Below, one piece after another: positions 27,393 to 35,840 of a stretch of DNA of 64,000 nucleotides. The position numbers were made by a program, and so were the translations under genes. Position 1 is the first letter of the stretch. Every line of letters starts with the position of its first letter. The notes below the pieces were generated by a model that was given only the letters and a program-made list of their open reading frames with translations, made no database searches and was not told the origin of the DNA. The stretch comes from Streptomyces avidinii (GTDB taxonomy: Bacteria; Actinomycetota; Actinomycetes; Streptomycetales; Streptomycetaceae): the NCBI RefSeq assembly GCF_014650695.1, contig NZ_BMVL01000005.1, forward strand, positions 343,054-407,053. Direction: 5' to 3'.

Positions 27393-28016
27393 GTGATCTC
27401 GGGCAAGGGGGTCCCCGCGGCGGGAGGCCGGGGGAGGGTCCGGCCGGAGGTGCTGCGCGTCCTCGACCTGTTCGCCGGCGTGCCCGCGCTGATCATGGAC
27501 CACCGTCTGGACGTGCTCGCCGGGAACAGCCTCGCCGGGCTCCTCTACGGTCGGCCCCTGCCGGGCCTGAACACCGCTCGGCACATCTTCCTGGAGGAGG
27601 CGGAGCGCGGCCTCTACGCGGGCTGGGAGACATGCACCCTCGACGTGGTCGGGCACCTGCGTCTGGCCGCGGGGAAGTACCCCGAGGACCCCCGCCTGGC
27701 CTCGCTCATAGGCGAGTTGGCGATGGGCAGCGAGCGCTTCCGCCGCCTCTGGGCCGGCGCGGACGTGCGTGCCCGCACCCATGGACGCAAGGCGTACCGG
27801 CACCCGCTGGTCGGACTGCTGGAACTGCACCAGGAGAACTTCGCGCTGCCCGACGAACCGGGCATGGAGCTGCTGGTGCTGTCCGCGGCCCCGGGCAGCC
27901 CCGCCGAAGACGGTCTGCGTCTGCTCGCGGGCCTGGGCGCGGACAGCGGTGCCGAGCGGGTGCCGCTGCGCCCCGCGGCCACACCGCCCCCGGCCCCCAC
28001 CGGCACCTCGCTGTGA
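27393..28016 (+). pseudogene. truncated XRE/MmyB regulator lacking its HTH
   Basis: A 207-residue frame from a GTG. Nearly all of it is an MmyB-like ligand domain (LDLFAGVPALIMDHRLDVLAGN, HIFLEEAERGLYAGWE, HGRKAYRHPLVG), as in the two intact XRE regulators here, but there is no helix-turn-helix. Only about 18 Gly/Arg-rich residues precede the domain. The 5' part was probably deleted. It might be translated as a free ligand-binding domain, but it has no clear ribosome binding site. Confidence 0.75.
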
Positions 28017-28113
28017 TGCTCGGCGCCGTCCTGCCCGGACAGCGCCAGGACCGGGCGGGCCGCCGTCCGAGCCTCCTCCGCCGTCCGAGCCCCTCCGCAG
28101 TCCGAGCCCCCTT

Positions 28114-28145
28114 CGCCGGCCGGGGCCGGGCAGCCCCGGCCGGCG
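28114..28145. terminator. bidirectional hairpin terminator
   Basis: A perfect 13-bp inverted repeat (left arm 28114-28126, right arm 28133-28145) with a 6-base loop, almost all G/C. It lies between the convergent MmyB relic (ends 28016) and the DUF1152 gene (ends 28202), so it can stop transcription from both sides. Just upstream (about 28066-28110) the DNA repeats a CCGCCGTCCGAGCCC-like unit three times. Confidence 0.7.
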
Positions 28146-28201
28146 CGTGGGGGACGTTCGGCCATGCCCTCGGGGATCCGGGCCGAGTCTCCTCGGCCGG
28201 G

Positions 28202-29287
28202 TCAGGTGAGCCGGAGGAGGGGGGTGTCCGTGGTGAGGGCGGCTCGGAGGGCGGGAATGTCCGTCCAGGTGAGGCCGAGGGCGCGGGCGGCGTGGCGGAG
28301 GGTGACGTGGTCGGCCCCGTCGGCCGTTTCGCGGAGGGTCTTCATCGCCACGTCCCGGTCGAGGAAGGCGATTCCCCCGGCGGGCGGCTCCTGCCGGGGC
28401 GTTCGGGTGCGCTCGCTCGCCAGCCCGGGAATGCCGGTGAGCCGGTGGGAGAGGTCGGCGGCCGCAGCCAGGGTTGCCGGTTGCTCGTCGACGAGGGCCC
28501 GGGCGACCGGATTGTGGCCGATGGCCTCCGGGAGCGGCAGAGCGTACAGCCGTGGGGAGACCTCCGTGAGGCGGATGACGTTGTTGACGGCGCGGACGGT
28601 GCCGCGGGCGCCGTGGATGGCGGCGGCCCACAGTGCGGATGCCTCGGAGGGGTGCCAGGCCAGCGCGCGGGCGGCGGCTGCCGCTGCGACCCGGTCGGGG
28701 ACGAGGGGGTGGCTTCCGGCGAGGCGTTCCAGGAGGGGCTGCTCACCGATCTCTCCGTCGAGGCCGGGCCCCGCGATGTGGACGGTGGTGGGGATGCCGG
28801 TCAGGTGGCATGCGGCGAGGGTGAGGGCGTCCCCGAACGGGCTGCACAGGTCGGGCTCGTTGCCGTGGGTCAGGATGTCGCCGCCGATGTCGACGATGTG
28901 GATCCGGCCGCCGGCGGCTTCGGCCATGGCTCCGATCTGCCGTGACAGGGCGGAGAGTCCCCGGGCGGGGTCGAGGAGCAGCAGCCGGGCGGGCAGGTCC
29001 CCGGCGAGGGCGGGCATGGTGGATCCGGCCGGCGGGCGGGCGCGGGTGGCCGGCGCGAAGGCTGCGAAGCCGCCGGCCCCGATGCCGCCGCCTTCGTGGA
29101 CCAGTCCGCCGAAGTCCCTTTCCCCGAGGGGGCCGGCGGTCGGGTCGACCTCGGGGCGCTCCCACGCGTAGGTGGCGATCAGCGGCACATCGGCCGAGTT
29201 CGCCGGGTCCGCCGTGAGGGTGCGGGCGGCGATGAGGGTCCCGACGGGGTCTCCTCCTCCGCCCGCCGCGATGTACAGATCGCTCAC
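28202..29287 (-). CDS. DUF1152 family protein
   Basis: A 361-residue protein with the DUF1152 signature: DLYIAAGGGGDPVGTLIAA at the N-terminus, VPLIATYAWERPEVDPT, DIGGDILTHGNEPDLCSPFGDA and a PTTVHIAGPGLDGEIG loop. The glycine-rich loops suggest a Rossmann-like nucleotide or dinucleotide site. It starts at a GTG that overlaps the stop of the radical SAM gene by four bases (GTGA), so the two are translationally coupled. No catalytic role is known for the family; here it probably serves the cluster's pathway. Confidence 0.88.
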   Translation of the reverse strand: MSDLYIAAGGGGDPVGTLIAARTLTADPANSADVPLIATYAWERPEVDPTAGPLGERDFGGLVHEGGGIGAGGFAAFAPATRARPPAGSTMPALAGDLPARLLLLDPARGLSALSRQIGAMAEAAGGRIHIVDIGGDILTHGNEPDLCSPFGDALTLAACHLTGIPTTVHIAGPGLDGEIGEQPLLERLAGSHPLVPDRVAAAAAARALAWHPSEASALWAAAIHGARGTVRAVNNVIRLTEVSPRLYALPLPEAIGHNPVARALVDEQPATLAAAADLSHRLTGIPGLASERTRTPRQEPPAGGIAFLDRDVAMKTLRETADGADHVTLRHAARALGLTWTDIPALRAALTTDTPLLRLT

Positions 29288-30732
29288 GCGGCTCCCTCGC
29301 GCTCGCGCAGGTCGACGCCGGTGATCCGTACCGGCGTCGCCCCCATGTTCTTGCGGGCGCGCTCGTTCGCCGCGTGGAGGTTCTCGTAGTACTCGCGGTC
29401 GAGGTCCTTGACGGACCCGGAGTAGAACATCCAGGACAGCACGTCGCGGTACTTGAAGCCCTTGGGGGTCAGCTGGACGCGCCGGCCGAGGCGGTGGACG
29501 AGCCCGTTGGACTCGGCCGCTTCGAGGACGGGTTCGAACTCGGCGGCGTGCTTCTGGTAGCCGAAGCGGTCGAGCTCCGTGAGGTCGAGGTCGAACGTGT
29601 CGAGGACGAGGCGCTTGCGGACGATCTCCTCGCCGGTCAGCTCGAAGCCGGTGACGGGCGCGAGCTCGTGGTTCCTGGCCCTCTTGATGTAATCGGCGAC
29701 CTCGGCCGTCGAGGGCTTCACGCTGCCGCACATGTAGTCGAGCACGCTGGTGTACGAGCGGGCGCCGACGCCGAGGCCGAGCAGGGGCACGCCGTGGAAC
29801 GTGAGCACCTTCTGGACGTAGCCGCCGCGACCGGGCTTCTTGTAGCGGACGGAGCCCTCCTGGACGTAGCCGTGGTCGAGGAAGACCTGGCGGGCGTAGT
29901 CGTAGCGCTCGTACAGCTCGGGCTGCCACATGTACTGGTAGGCGCCGGTCTTGGAGAACCAGGCGTCCGGCCGCACCGTGAGGAAGTAGGTGCTGATGGT
30001 GGTCGGCCGGAGCGCGGCCAGCTCGTCCACGCTCTGCCTCCAGGTCTCGGGGGTCTGCCCCGCGAAGCCCATGATCAGGTCGGTGGACAGGTCCGGCAGG
30101 CCGAGTTCGTGGGCGGTGCGGACGGCGCGGCGGATGACGTCCTCGTCCTCGCCGCCGCGGCCGGCTTCGCGGATCTCGCGGGGGACGAGGGACTGGATGC
30201 CGACGTTGGCGCGGGTGAGGCCCATGTCGATGAGGGCCTTGAACTCGTCGGGCGCTTCGGCGATCGACGACGGGGTGGCTTCCACGGCGACCTCCTCGGC
30301 CGTGGAGCGCCAGTTGGGGTAGATCTCGCCGATGGTGGTGAAGATCTGCTCGAAGTGGCGGGGCTTGAGCAGGGCAGGAGTGCCGCCGCCGATGTAGATG
30401 GTGCGTAAACGCCGGGCCTGGATGATCTCCGCGTGATCGCGGATCTGGGTACAGAGGGCGTCGGTGTACGCGTCGTAGACGTCCTCGTCGGTGCTGATGA
30501 TCGTATAGAGGTTGCAGAAGCCGCATTTGCGGTCGCAGAAGGGCACGTGCAGGTAGAGATTGAGCTCGGGGACCTGGTAGTTGGCCAGATCCGCCGCCCA
30601 CACCTCCGGGATGCTCCACTTGCCCTCCGGGAGGGGCCGGTACGTGGAGCGGGGCGGGTACGAGTACTGATAGGGCGGAATGACGCCCTGGTCGATGTGG
30701 TCGGCGAGCTGCCGGTGCAGGCTGCTGGTCAC
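29284..30732 (-). CDS. HemW/HemN-like radical SAM enzyme
   Basis: A 482-residue radical SAM protein. The 4Fe-4S cysteines are in CDRKCGFC (C66, C70, C73), preceded by LYLHVPF; IGGGTPALL and NVGIQSLVPREIREAGR follow, and a HemN_C-like region occupies the last 120 residues. Heme enzymes aside, HemN-like members in natural-product clusters perform methyl transfer or cyclopropanation with two SAM molecules. Leu109 is encoded by TTA (30406-30408), rare in such genomes and dependent on the bldA tRNA. First gene of the left arm, coupled to DUF1152. Confidence 0.9.
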   Translation of the reverse strand: MTSSLHRQLADHIDQGVIPPYQYSYPPRSTYRPLPEGKWSIPEVWAADLANYQVPELNLYLHVPFCDRKCGFCNLYTIISTDEDVYDAYTDALCTQIRDHAEIIQARRLRTIYIGGGTPALLKPRHFEQIFTTIGEIYPNWRSTAEEVAVEATPSSIAEAPDEFKALIDMGLTRANVGIQSLVPREIREAGRGGEDEDVIRRAVRTAHELGLPDLSTDLIMGFAGQTPETWRQSVDELAALRPTTISTYFLTVRPDAWFSKTGAYQYMWQPELYERYDYARQVFLDHGYVQEGSVRYKKPGRGGYVQKVLTFHGVPLLGLGVGARSYTSVLDYMCGSVKPSTAEVADYIKRARNHELAPVTGFELTGEEIVRKRLVLDTFDLDLTELDRFGYQKHAAEFEPVLEAAESNGLVHRLGRRVQLTPKGFKYRDVLSWMFYSGSVKDLDREYYENLHAANERARKNMGATPVRITGVDLREREGAA

Positions 30733-30951
30733 GGTGTTGCCTTCCCCTACGGGTTTGCGGGCGCGGGTTTGCCCAGCCTGGCGATCCGATCACGGGACAC
30801 CTGTCCGATTCCATCGGGTGGGCGCACCAAATACCTTGTGCCTACTGGCCAGTTCGTTGGCACATGCTCCAAAGCCCCATGCTGTGAGGCGAGTTGTTTT
30901 CGTCGATCAGGCCCATAGCCGTCACGCCCGTACCGCGGCTTTGCTGGAGGA
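30733..30951. promoter_or_regulatory. divergent control region of the ATP-grasp/radical SAM cluster
   Basis: The 219-bp gap between the two arms is AT-richer than its surroundings (about 30826-30925), with a near-repeat CATGCT at about 30862 and 30879. It must hold promoters for both arms. No cluster-situated regulator gene is present, so control may come from elsewhere plus the TTA codons. Confidence 0.5.
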
Positions 30952-32205
30952 ATGAAGAACGGGGCGGGTCCGCGCGGGCCGGGAGTGCTGGTGATCGAGC
31001 CGATGGGGAATGCGGGGCGCTTCCTCGTCGAGGCGGCCGACCGGCTGGGAGTGCGTCTGTACGCAGCCACCCGCAAGGACATCCACGACGACTACCCGGA
31101 CCGGCTGCGGGCCGCCCTCGCAGGGGTGTGCGCGACCGACCTGACCGACACCCCGAGGGCCCTGGAGGACATGGACGCCTTCTGCCGGCAGCACGCCATC
31201 ACCGCGGTCGCCCCCTGCTTCGAGCTGTTCACCCCGCTCGCCGCGCTGCTCGCCGAACGGATCGGCCTGCCCGGCAACGATCCCGGGCTCGCGCGGGCGG
31301 CCCGGAACAAGATCCTGATGGGTGAGGCCTTCGCGGTCGCCGGGATCCCCGCCCCCCGCTGGGCGGTCGCGCACGATGCCGGCGAGGCGCACCGAGTGGT
31401 GCAGGCGCACGGACTGGGATGGCCGCTGGTGGTGAAGCCCGCGGAGCAGGGCGGCTCGTGGGGCGTGTCCGTCGTCGACGGCCCGGACCGGCTCGCCGAC
31501 GCGGTCGGCGCGGCCCAGCAGTACACCCGTGCCCAGCCGCACGGTCTGGAGCTCGACACGCGGGCCCTGCTGCAGGAGTACATCCCAGGGGCGGAGTACT
31601 CCTGCGACACCGTGGTCGCGGGCGGGGTGGCGTACCCCCTGCCCGTCGTCGCGAAGGACACCACCGAGGGCCGGTACCGCATCGAGACCGGGCACACCTG
31701 CCCCTCCGGCCTGCCCGATCCGCTGGTCAGGAAGGTGCAGCACACCGCGGCGCGGGCGGCGCTCGCCGTCGGCGTCCGCAACGGGATCGCGCATACGGAG
31801 ATGAAGATCCCGCCGGGCGCGGAGACCCCGTACGTGATCGAGACCGGTGCCCGCCTGCCGGGGGACAACCTGTGCGAGATCGTCGAGGCCGCGACGGGAG
31901 TGAGCGAAGCCGTGGCCCAACTCCAGGCCGTGCTCGGCCTGGTGCCCGACACCGTTCCTTCCCGTACGGACGCGGCGTCGATCCGGTTCCTGCTACCGGA
32001 GCACGGCGGTGTGCTGCGGGAGGTGGTCATCCCGGACCTGCCCGGTACGCACAGCGAGGTGCACCTGCGTCCCGGCGCCGTGGTGCCGGAGCCGGCGGAT
32101 TCGGCCTGCCGGATCGGGCACGTGGTGGCCCGTGCGGAAACGGCTGAGCAGGCGCGCGGGCTGGCCGACCGGGCGGCCGCCCGGTCCCGAGCGGAAGTGG
32201 GCTGA
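30952..32205 (+). CDS. ATP-grasp ligase 1 (L-amino acid ligase-like)
   Basis: A 417-residue ATP-grasp enzyme that would activate a carboxylate as acyl-phosphate and join it to an amine. The preATP-grasp half (1-110) begins VLVIEPMGNAG; the ATP-binding core (about 115-310) has PLVVKPAEQGGSWGVSVV and the metal-binding EMKI and VIETGARLPGD segments; a LAL-type C-terminal domain follows. The ATG is abutted by GGAGGA with little spacing, so a downstream GTG near 30985 is an alternative start. First gene of the right arm. Confidence 0.87.
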   Translation: MKNGAGPRGPGVLVIEPMGNAGRFLVEAADRLGVRLYAATRKDIHDDYPDRLRAALAGVCATDLTDTPRALEDMDAFCRQHAITAVAPCFELFTPLAALLAERIGLPGNDPGLARAARNKILMGEAFAVAGIPAPRWAVAHDAGEAHRVVQAHGLGWPLVVKPAEQGGSWGVSVVDGPDRLADAVGAAQQYTRAQPHGLELDTRALLQEYIPGAEYSCDTVVAGGVAYPLPVVAKDTTEGRYRIETGHTCPSGLPDPLVRKVQHTAARAALAVGVRNGIAHTEMKIPPGAETPYVIETGARLPGDNLCEIVEAATGVSEAVAQLQAVLGLVPDTVPSRTDAASIRFLLPEHGGVLREVVIPDLPGTHSEVHLRPGAVVPEPADSACRIGHVVARAETAEQARGLADRAAARSRAEVG

Positions 32206-32210
32206 CGCAG

Positions 32211-33497
32211 GTGCAGAAGATCGCGTTCTTACGGTCGGTACGCATCCAGCGCGCCGACCCCTACATCCAGCAGGCCGTACGCGGGCTCGCCGCCGACGGG
32301 ATCGAGGCCGGGCTGTTCCACACCAGCGGCACCGCCGGTGACGAGGACTTCCCCGGCCACCGGCAGCGACTCGACCGGGGGGTGACGCCCCGGGAGCTCG
32401 CCGACGCGGTCGCCGCATGGGGGGCGGATGCGGCGGTGTCGATCTCGCTGCCGTGCGAGAACGCGCTGCGCGACGCCGCGGCCAAGGCCCTCCTGGACGC
32501 CGCGGGCATCCCGACGGTCATGACTCCGCTCGCGGCGACGATGCTGCTGGTGGACAAGTGGGAGACCAAGCAGCTCTGCAAGCAGGCCGGGCTGCTGGTG
32601 CCCGACGGGTTCCGTGTCGACTCCGATCTGCTGGCGGGACGGGGTCTTCCGGTGCCCGGCTACCGGGATGCACTGCGCGTGCAGGCAGACCGGATCGGCT
32701 ACCCGCTGATGTCGAAGCCCGTATGGGACTCGACCAGCATGGGCATCCGCACCCTGCGCTCACCCGCCGACCTCGACGCCTTCCTCGCACCGGGCCCGGA
32801 GTCGGCGTCGGTGTCGGTGCCGGCAGTGGTGTCGACAGTGGTGGAACAGGTCGTCGAAGGCGACCTGTGCAGCGTGGACATCGTGGGGCTACCCGGCTCC
32901 TACCAGGTCCTTCCCCTGTGCTGGACCGGACGCGCCGGAGCGGAGCCGGTGTTCACCTTCGCCGATCTGCGCTGGTGCGGCCCACGCCCGGAAGCGGACG
33001 CCGCGTTCGCCGAAGTGGCCCGTACCCTGGTGGACTTCTGCGCAACCATGGGAGTGCACGGGTCGGTGAACGTCGACATGATCTACACCGGCGGCCGGTT
33101 CGTGATCCTGGAGATCAACCCGCGCATCGGCGGCGCCACCACCCTCTCGTGCGCCGCGTCCGGCACCAACACCTTCACCTCGCTCGCCCGCATGGCCCGC
33201 GGCCTCCCCCTCACCGGAGGCACGGCACAACGGACCGGCTGGGCGATCGAATTCCTTGCCGGGGAAGGCAGGGAAGGCCTCCCACCGGCGGTGGTGACCG
33301 AACTGCGCCGACGCGTCCGGGTGGCCACCGCGCACGAGCTGGTCATCGACGGCGCCTCCCACGGCGACATCGTCGTGATCACCCTCGCCGAGGGCGAGGA
33401 GGACCGGACCGTGAAGGCCCTGACGGAGCTGCACGAGGCGACCGGCTTCCCCGCGGCCGATGTCCTGGGCAAGATCAGCTCCCTGCTGAACCGGTGA
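32211..33497 (+). CDS. ATP-grasp ligase 2, with TTA codon
   Basis: A 428-residue ATP-grasp protein, divergent from the first. Key segments are PLMSKPVWDSTSMGIRTL (lysine and flexible loop), VVEQVVEGDLCSVDIVG and the metal-binding VNVDMIYTGG and ILEINPRIGG. It starts at a GTG five bases after the previous stop. The seventh codon is TTA (32229-32231), giving translational dependence on the bldA tRNA near the very start of the frame. Two ligases imply at least two ATP-driven amide bonds, or one ligase plus activation of another acid. Confidence 0.88.
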   Translation: MQKIAFLRSVRIQRADPYIQQAVRGLAADGIEAGLFHTSGTAGDEDFPGHRQRLDRGVTPRELADAVAAWGADAAVSISLPCENALRDAAAKALLDAAGIPTVMTPLAATMLLVDKWETKQLCKQAGLLVPDGFRVDSDLLAGRGLPVPGYRDALRVQADRIGYPLMSKPVWDSTSMGIRTLRSPADLDAFLAPGPESASVSVPAVVSTVVEQVVEGDLCSVDIVGLPGSYQVLPLCWTGRAGAEPVFTFADLRWCGPRPEADAAFAEVARTLVDFCATMGVHGSVNVDMIYTGGRFVILEINPRIGGATTLSCAASGTNTFTSLARMARGLPLTGGTAQRTGWAIEFLAGEGREGLPPAVVTELRRRVRVATAHELVIDGASHGDIVVITLAEGEEDRTVKALTELHEATGFPAADVLGKISSLLNR

Positions 33498-34765
33498 GCG
33501 CGGCCACCCACACCCGCCGCCCGCGTCTCGCGGCGGACCGCCTCGGCCTGCTCGGACTGCGCGGGCACGGCCTCTTCATCACCGGCAACCTGATCGACTC
33601 CGTCGGCAACGGCATGCTCCTGCCGCTGGGACTGTTCTACTTCACCGATGTCCAGGGCCTGCCACTGGCACAGGTGGGCGCGACGATGACGGTGGGTCAG
33701 GCCCTCGCCCTGCCCGTCACGTTCCTCGCCGGACGCCTCATGGACCGTGTCGGGCCGAAACGCGTCGTGGTGTGGGCGAACGTCCTCTCCGCCGTCGGCT
33801 TCGCCCTGTTCCTGCTCGCCCGCGAGCCGTGGCACATCGCCGGTGTGTACGTGCTCGTACAGGCCGGAATCAACATGTACTTCACCGCGCAGCGGACCCT
33901 GATCACCCACGTCACCCGGGCCGACGAACGCCGCTCCTGGTTCGCGTTCACCGGCTCGCTGCGCAACGTCGGGCTCGCCGCCGGGTCCGCCGCCGCGGCG
34001 GGCGCCCTGGCCGTGTTCGGGAACGGCTCGCTGCGCTGGATGATCGCGGTCGATGCCGCCACCTACCTCCTGGCCGCCGCCTGCTTCGCCGCCCTGACCA
34101 CCAGCCCGCCGGAACCGGACGGTACGCCGCCGAGTGCCCTCGTGACCCGGGCCGACAACACCCGCCGCTACCTCCTGCTCGTGGCCGTCAACATCCCGTA
34201 CGTCCTCGCGCAGGCCGTGCTCGCCGTCCTCGTCGCCGTCTACACCACCCGCACCCTGGGGCTCCCCGCCTCGGCGGCCAGCACGCTGTTCGTCATCAAC
34301 ACCGTCATCGTCTCCGCATGTTCGACAGCCGTCACCGCACACGTGGCGCCCAAGGTGCCCCGCCGCGCCGTCGCCGCCGGATACCTGATCATGACCGCGG
34401 GGATGGGGGCGTTCGCCCTGCCCTCGCTGCCGGGACTGCCCGGGCCGCCCGGTGTCGCTTCCACCGCCTGGGCGGCCCTCATCGTGGCGATCGCCCTGTT
34501 CAGCGTGGCGGAGATCCTCCTCGGCCCGGCGCTCAGCGAACTCTCCGTGAGCCTCACTCCCCAGGCGGCCGGGGGCTTCACACAGGGCCTGTACCAGTTC
34601 TCGTGGGCCGTCGGCATGGTCGCCGCCCCCGCCCTGTTCACCCTGCTGCTGGAGGCCGGCCCCCTCCTGCCCTGGGGCGTCGAAGCCGCCGTCTGTCTGA
34701 TCGCCGTACTCGCCGCGCCCGCACTCAAAGCCCCCAATCGCCACCGCCGGAGGAACCCCCGTTGA
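33494..34765 (+). CDS. MFS transporter of the ATP-grasp cluster
   Basis: A 423-residue permease with about 12 hydrophobic helices. Its GTG start overlaps the preceding stop (GTGA). The MFS loop 2-3 motif reads GRLMDRVGPKRVVVW (about residue 75-90). In this setting it is most likely a drug:proton antiporter exporting the cluster's product and conferring self-resistance, as is usual for clusters of this size. Confidence 0.9.
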   Translation: MSAATHTRRPRLAADRLGLLGLRGHGLFITGNLIDSVGNGMLLPLGLFYFTDVQGLPLAQVGATMTVGQALALPVTFLAGRLMDRVGPKRVVVWANVLSAVGFALFLLAREPWHIAGVYVLVQAGINMYFTAQRTLITHVTRADERRSWFAFTGSLRNVGLAAGSAAAAGALAVFGNGSLRWMIAVDAATYLLAAACFAALTTSPPEPDGTPPSALVTRADNTRRYLLLVAVNIPYVLAQAVLAVLVAVYTTRTLGLPASAASTLFVINTVIVSACSTAVTAHVAPKVPRRAVAAGYLIMTAGMGAFALPSLPGLPGPPGVASTAWAALIVAIALFSVAEILLGPALSELSVSLTPQAAGGFTQGLYQFSWAVGMVAAPALFTLLLEAGPLLPWGVEAAVCLIAVLAAPALKAPNRHRRRNPR

Positions 34766-35796
34766 TCACGAGCATCGTCGAGTCCGTCCACGAGGTCCCC
34801 GCCGCCGAGTGGGAGCACCTCGCCCGGCCGGCGGGCCTCTACCTCTCCCACCGGTGGCTCGCCGGCGAGGAGGAAGACCCCACCGCCACCTGTGCGTACG
34901 CGCTCGTGCGGGACCTCGAAGGCACCCTGCTCGCCGCCGCCCCCCTCTACCTGGTGCGGGACGAACCGAACGACAGCTACCGGCCCGAAACCGTATTGCC
35001 CCCGCACCTGCGGCCGCGGGTGATCGCCGGCGCGCGGCGCGGCTACCACAACACCGCGCTCACGGCCCCCGGCCTCGGCCCCGGCCTGCAGGACGCCTGC
35101 CTCACCCACCTCCGGGGCGCCGTACGCGGCTTCGCCGACCACCACGGCACGACGCACTGGTGGCCCTACCTCACCGCCCCGGCCGCCACCCGGCTCGCCC
35201 CCCTCTACCCGGACAACCCCGCACTCCACCTGGAGGACGACGCCGTCATCCCCCTCCCCGGCACGGGCATCGACGACTACATCTCCTCCCTGCCCTCACA
35301 GCGCCGTGTCGGAGTACGCCGTGAACGCCGCGACTTCGCCGCGGCCGCCCTCGACGTACGCCGGCAGCTACTCGCGGACTGCTTCGAGGACGCCGGAGTA
35401 CTCCTCGCCGGACACCAGCAGGACCACGGCCACGACCGGGACGGCATCGACGCGATGACCGGTCTGCTCAAACGGCAGGCCACGGCGATGGGCAGCGAAG
35501 CGCGCGTGGTGGCCGCCTACGACGGACACCGGATGATCGGCTTCTGCCTCTACTACCACTACGGGACCACGACGTGGATCCGCGCCGTCGCCCTCGACCG
35601 CCGGCACCCGGCCCCGCACCTGTACTTCAACCTCATGTACTACCTGCCCATCGAGGACGCCTACGCCCACGGCACGACCGCCCTGCACGCGGGCATGACG
35701 ACCATCGAGGCCAAGCGCCGACGCGGCGCGGAGGTGTCCGGCCTGTACGCCCTGGTCGACGGGCACCCCGCGGGGCCGTCACCCCGGAGGGGGTGA
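34762..35796 (+). CDS. FemAB-like / peptidogalycan-type transferase (GNAT fold)
   Basis: A 344-residue protein from a TTG that overlaps the preceding stop (TTGA), with GGAGGA eight bases upstream. The tandem-GNAT fold is suggested by RRVGVRRERRDF, VVAAYDGHRMIGFCLYY, and HLYFNLMYYLPIEDAYAHG; the pattern fits the FemAB-like family (PF04339). FemABX relatives move aminoacyl groups from tRNA onto peptides, and in some antibiotic pathways they attach an amino acid. It would then add a residue to the product of the ATP-grasp enzymes. The exact family is less sure than the fold. Confidence 0.72.
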   Translation: MITSIVESVHEVPAAEWEHLARPAGLYLSHRWLAGEEEDPTATCAYALVRDLEGTLLAAAPLYLVRDEPNDSYRPETVLPPHLRPRVIAGARRGYHNTALTAPGLGPGLQDACLTHLRGAVRGFADHHGTTHWWPYLTAPAATRLAPLYPDNPALHLEDDAVIPLPGTGIDDYISSLPSQRRVGVRRERRDFAAAALDVRRQLLADCFEDAGVLLAGHQQDHGHDRDGIDAMTGLLKRQATAMGSEARVVAAYDGHRMIGFCLYYHYGTTTWIRAVALDRRHPAPHLYFNLMYYLPIEDAYAHGTTALHAGMTTIEAKRRRGAEVSGLYALVDGHPAGPSPRRG

Positions 35797-35802
35797 CGGC
35801 CC
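35773..35802. terminator. hairpin terminator overlapping the stop codon
   Basis: Perfect 13-bp inverted repeat, left arm 35773-35785 and right arm 35790-35802, loop GGAG. The right arm contains the stop codon (35794-35796) of the FemAB-like gene. The hairpin also lies just beyond the 3' end of the convergent macro/UDG/ART gene, so it can insulate both operons. Confidence 0.75.
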
Positions 35803-35840
35803 GTACGCGGCATACGTGCGGCCTGACGGTGGCGGGCGGG

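Noticed and set aside
27287..27496. Minus-strand frame of 69 codons upstream of the MmyB relic (contains RRQNFGDYEIPSLHRKEG)
   Set aside because: It looks protein-like for about 25 residues and may be the tail of a lost gene, but no family could be named and no start or partner is seen.
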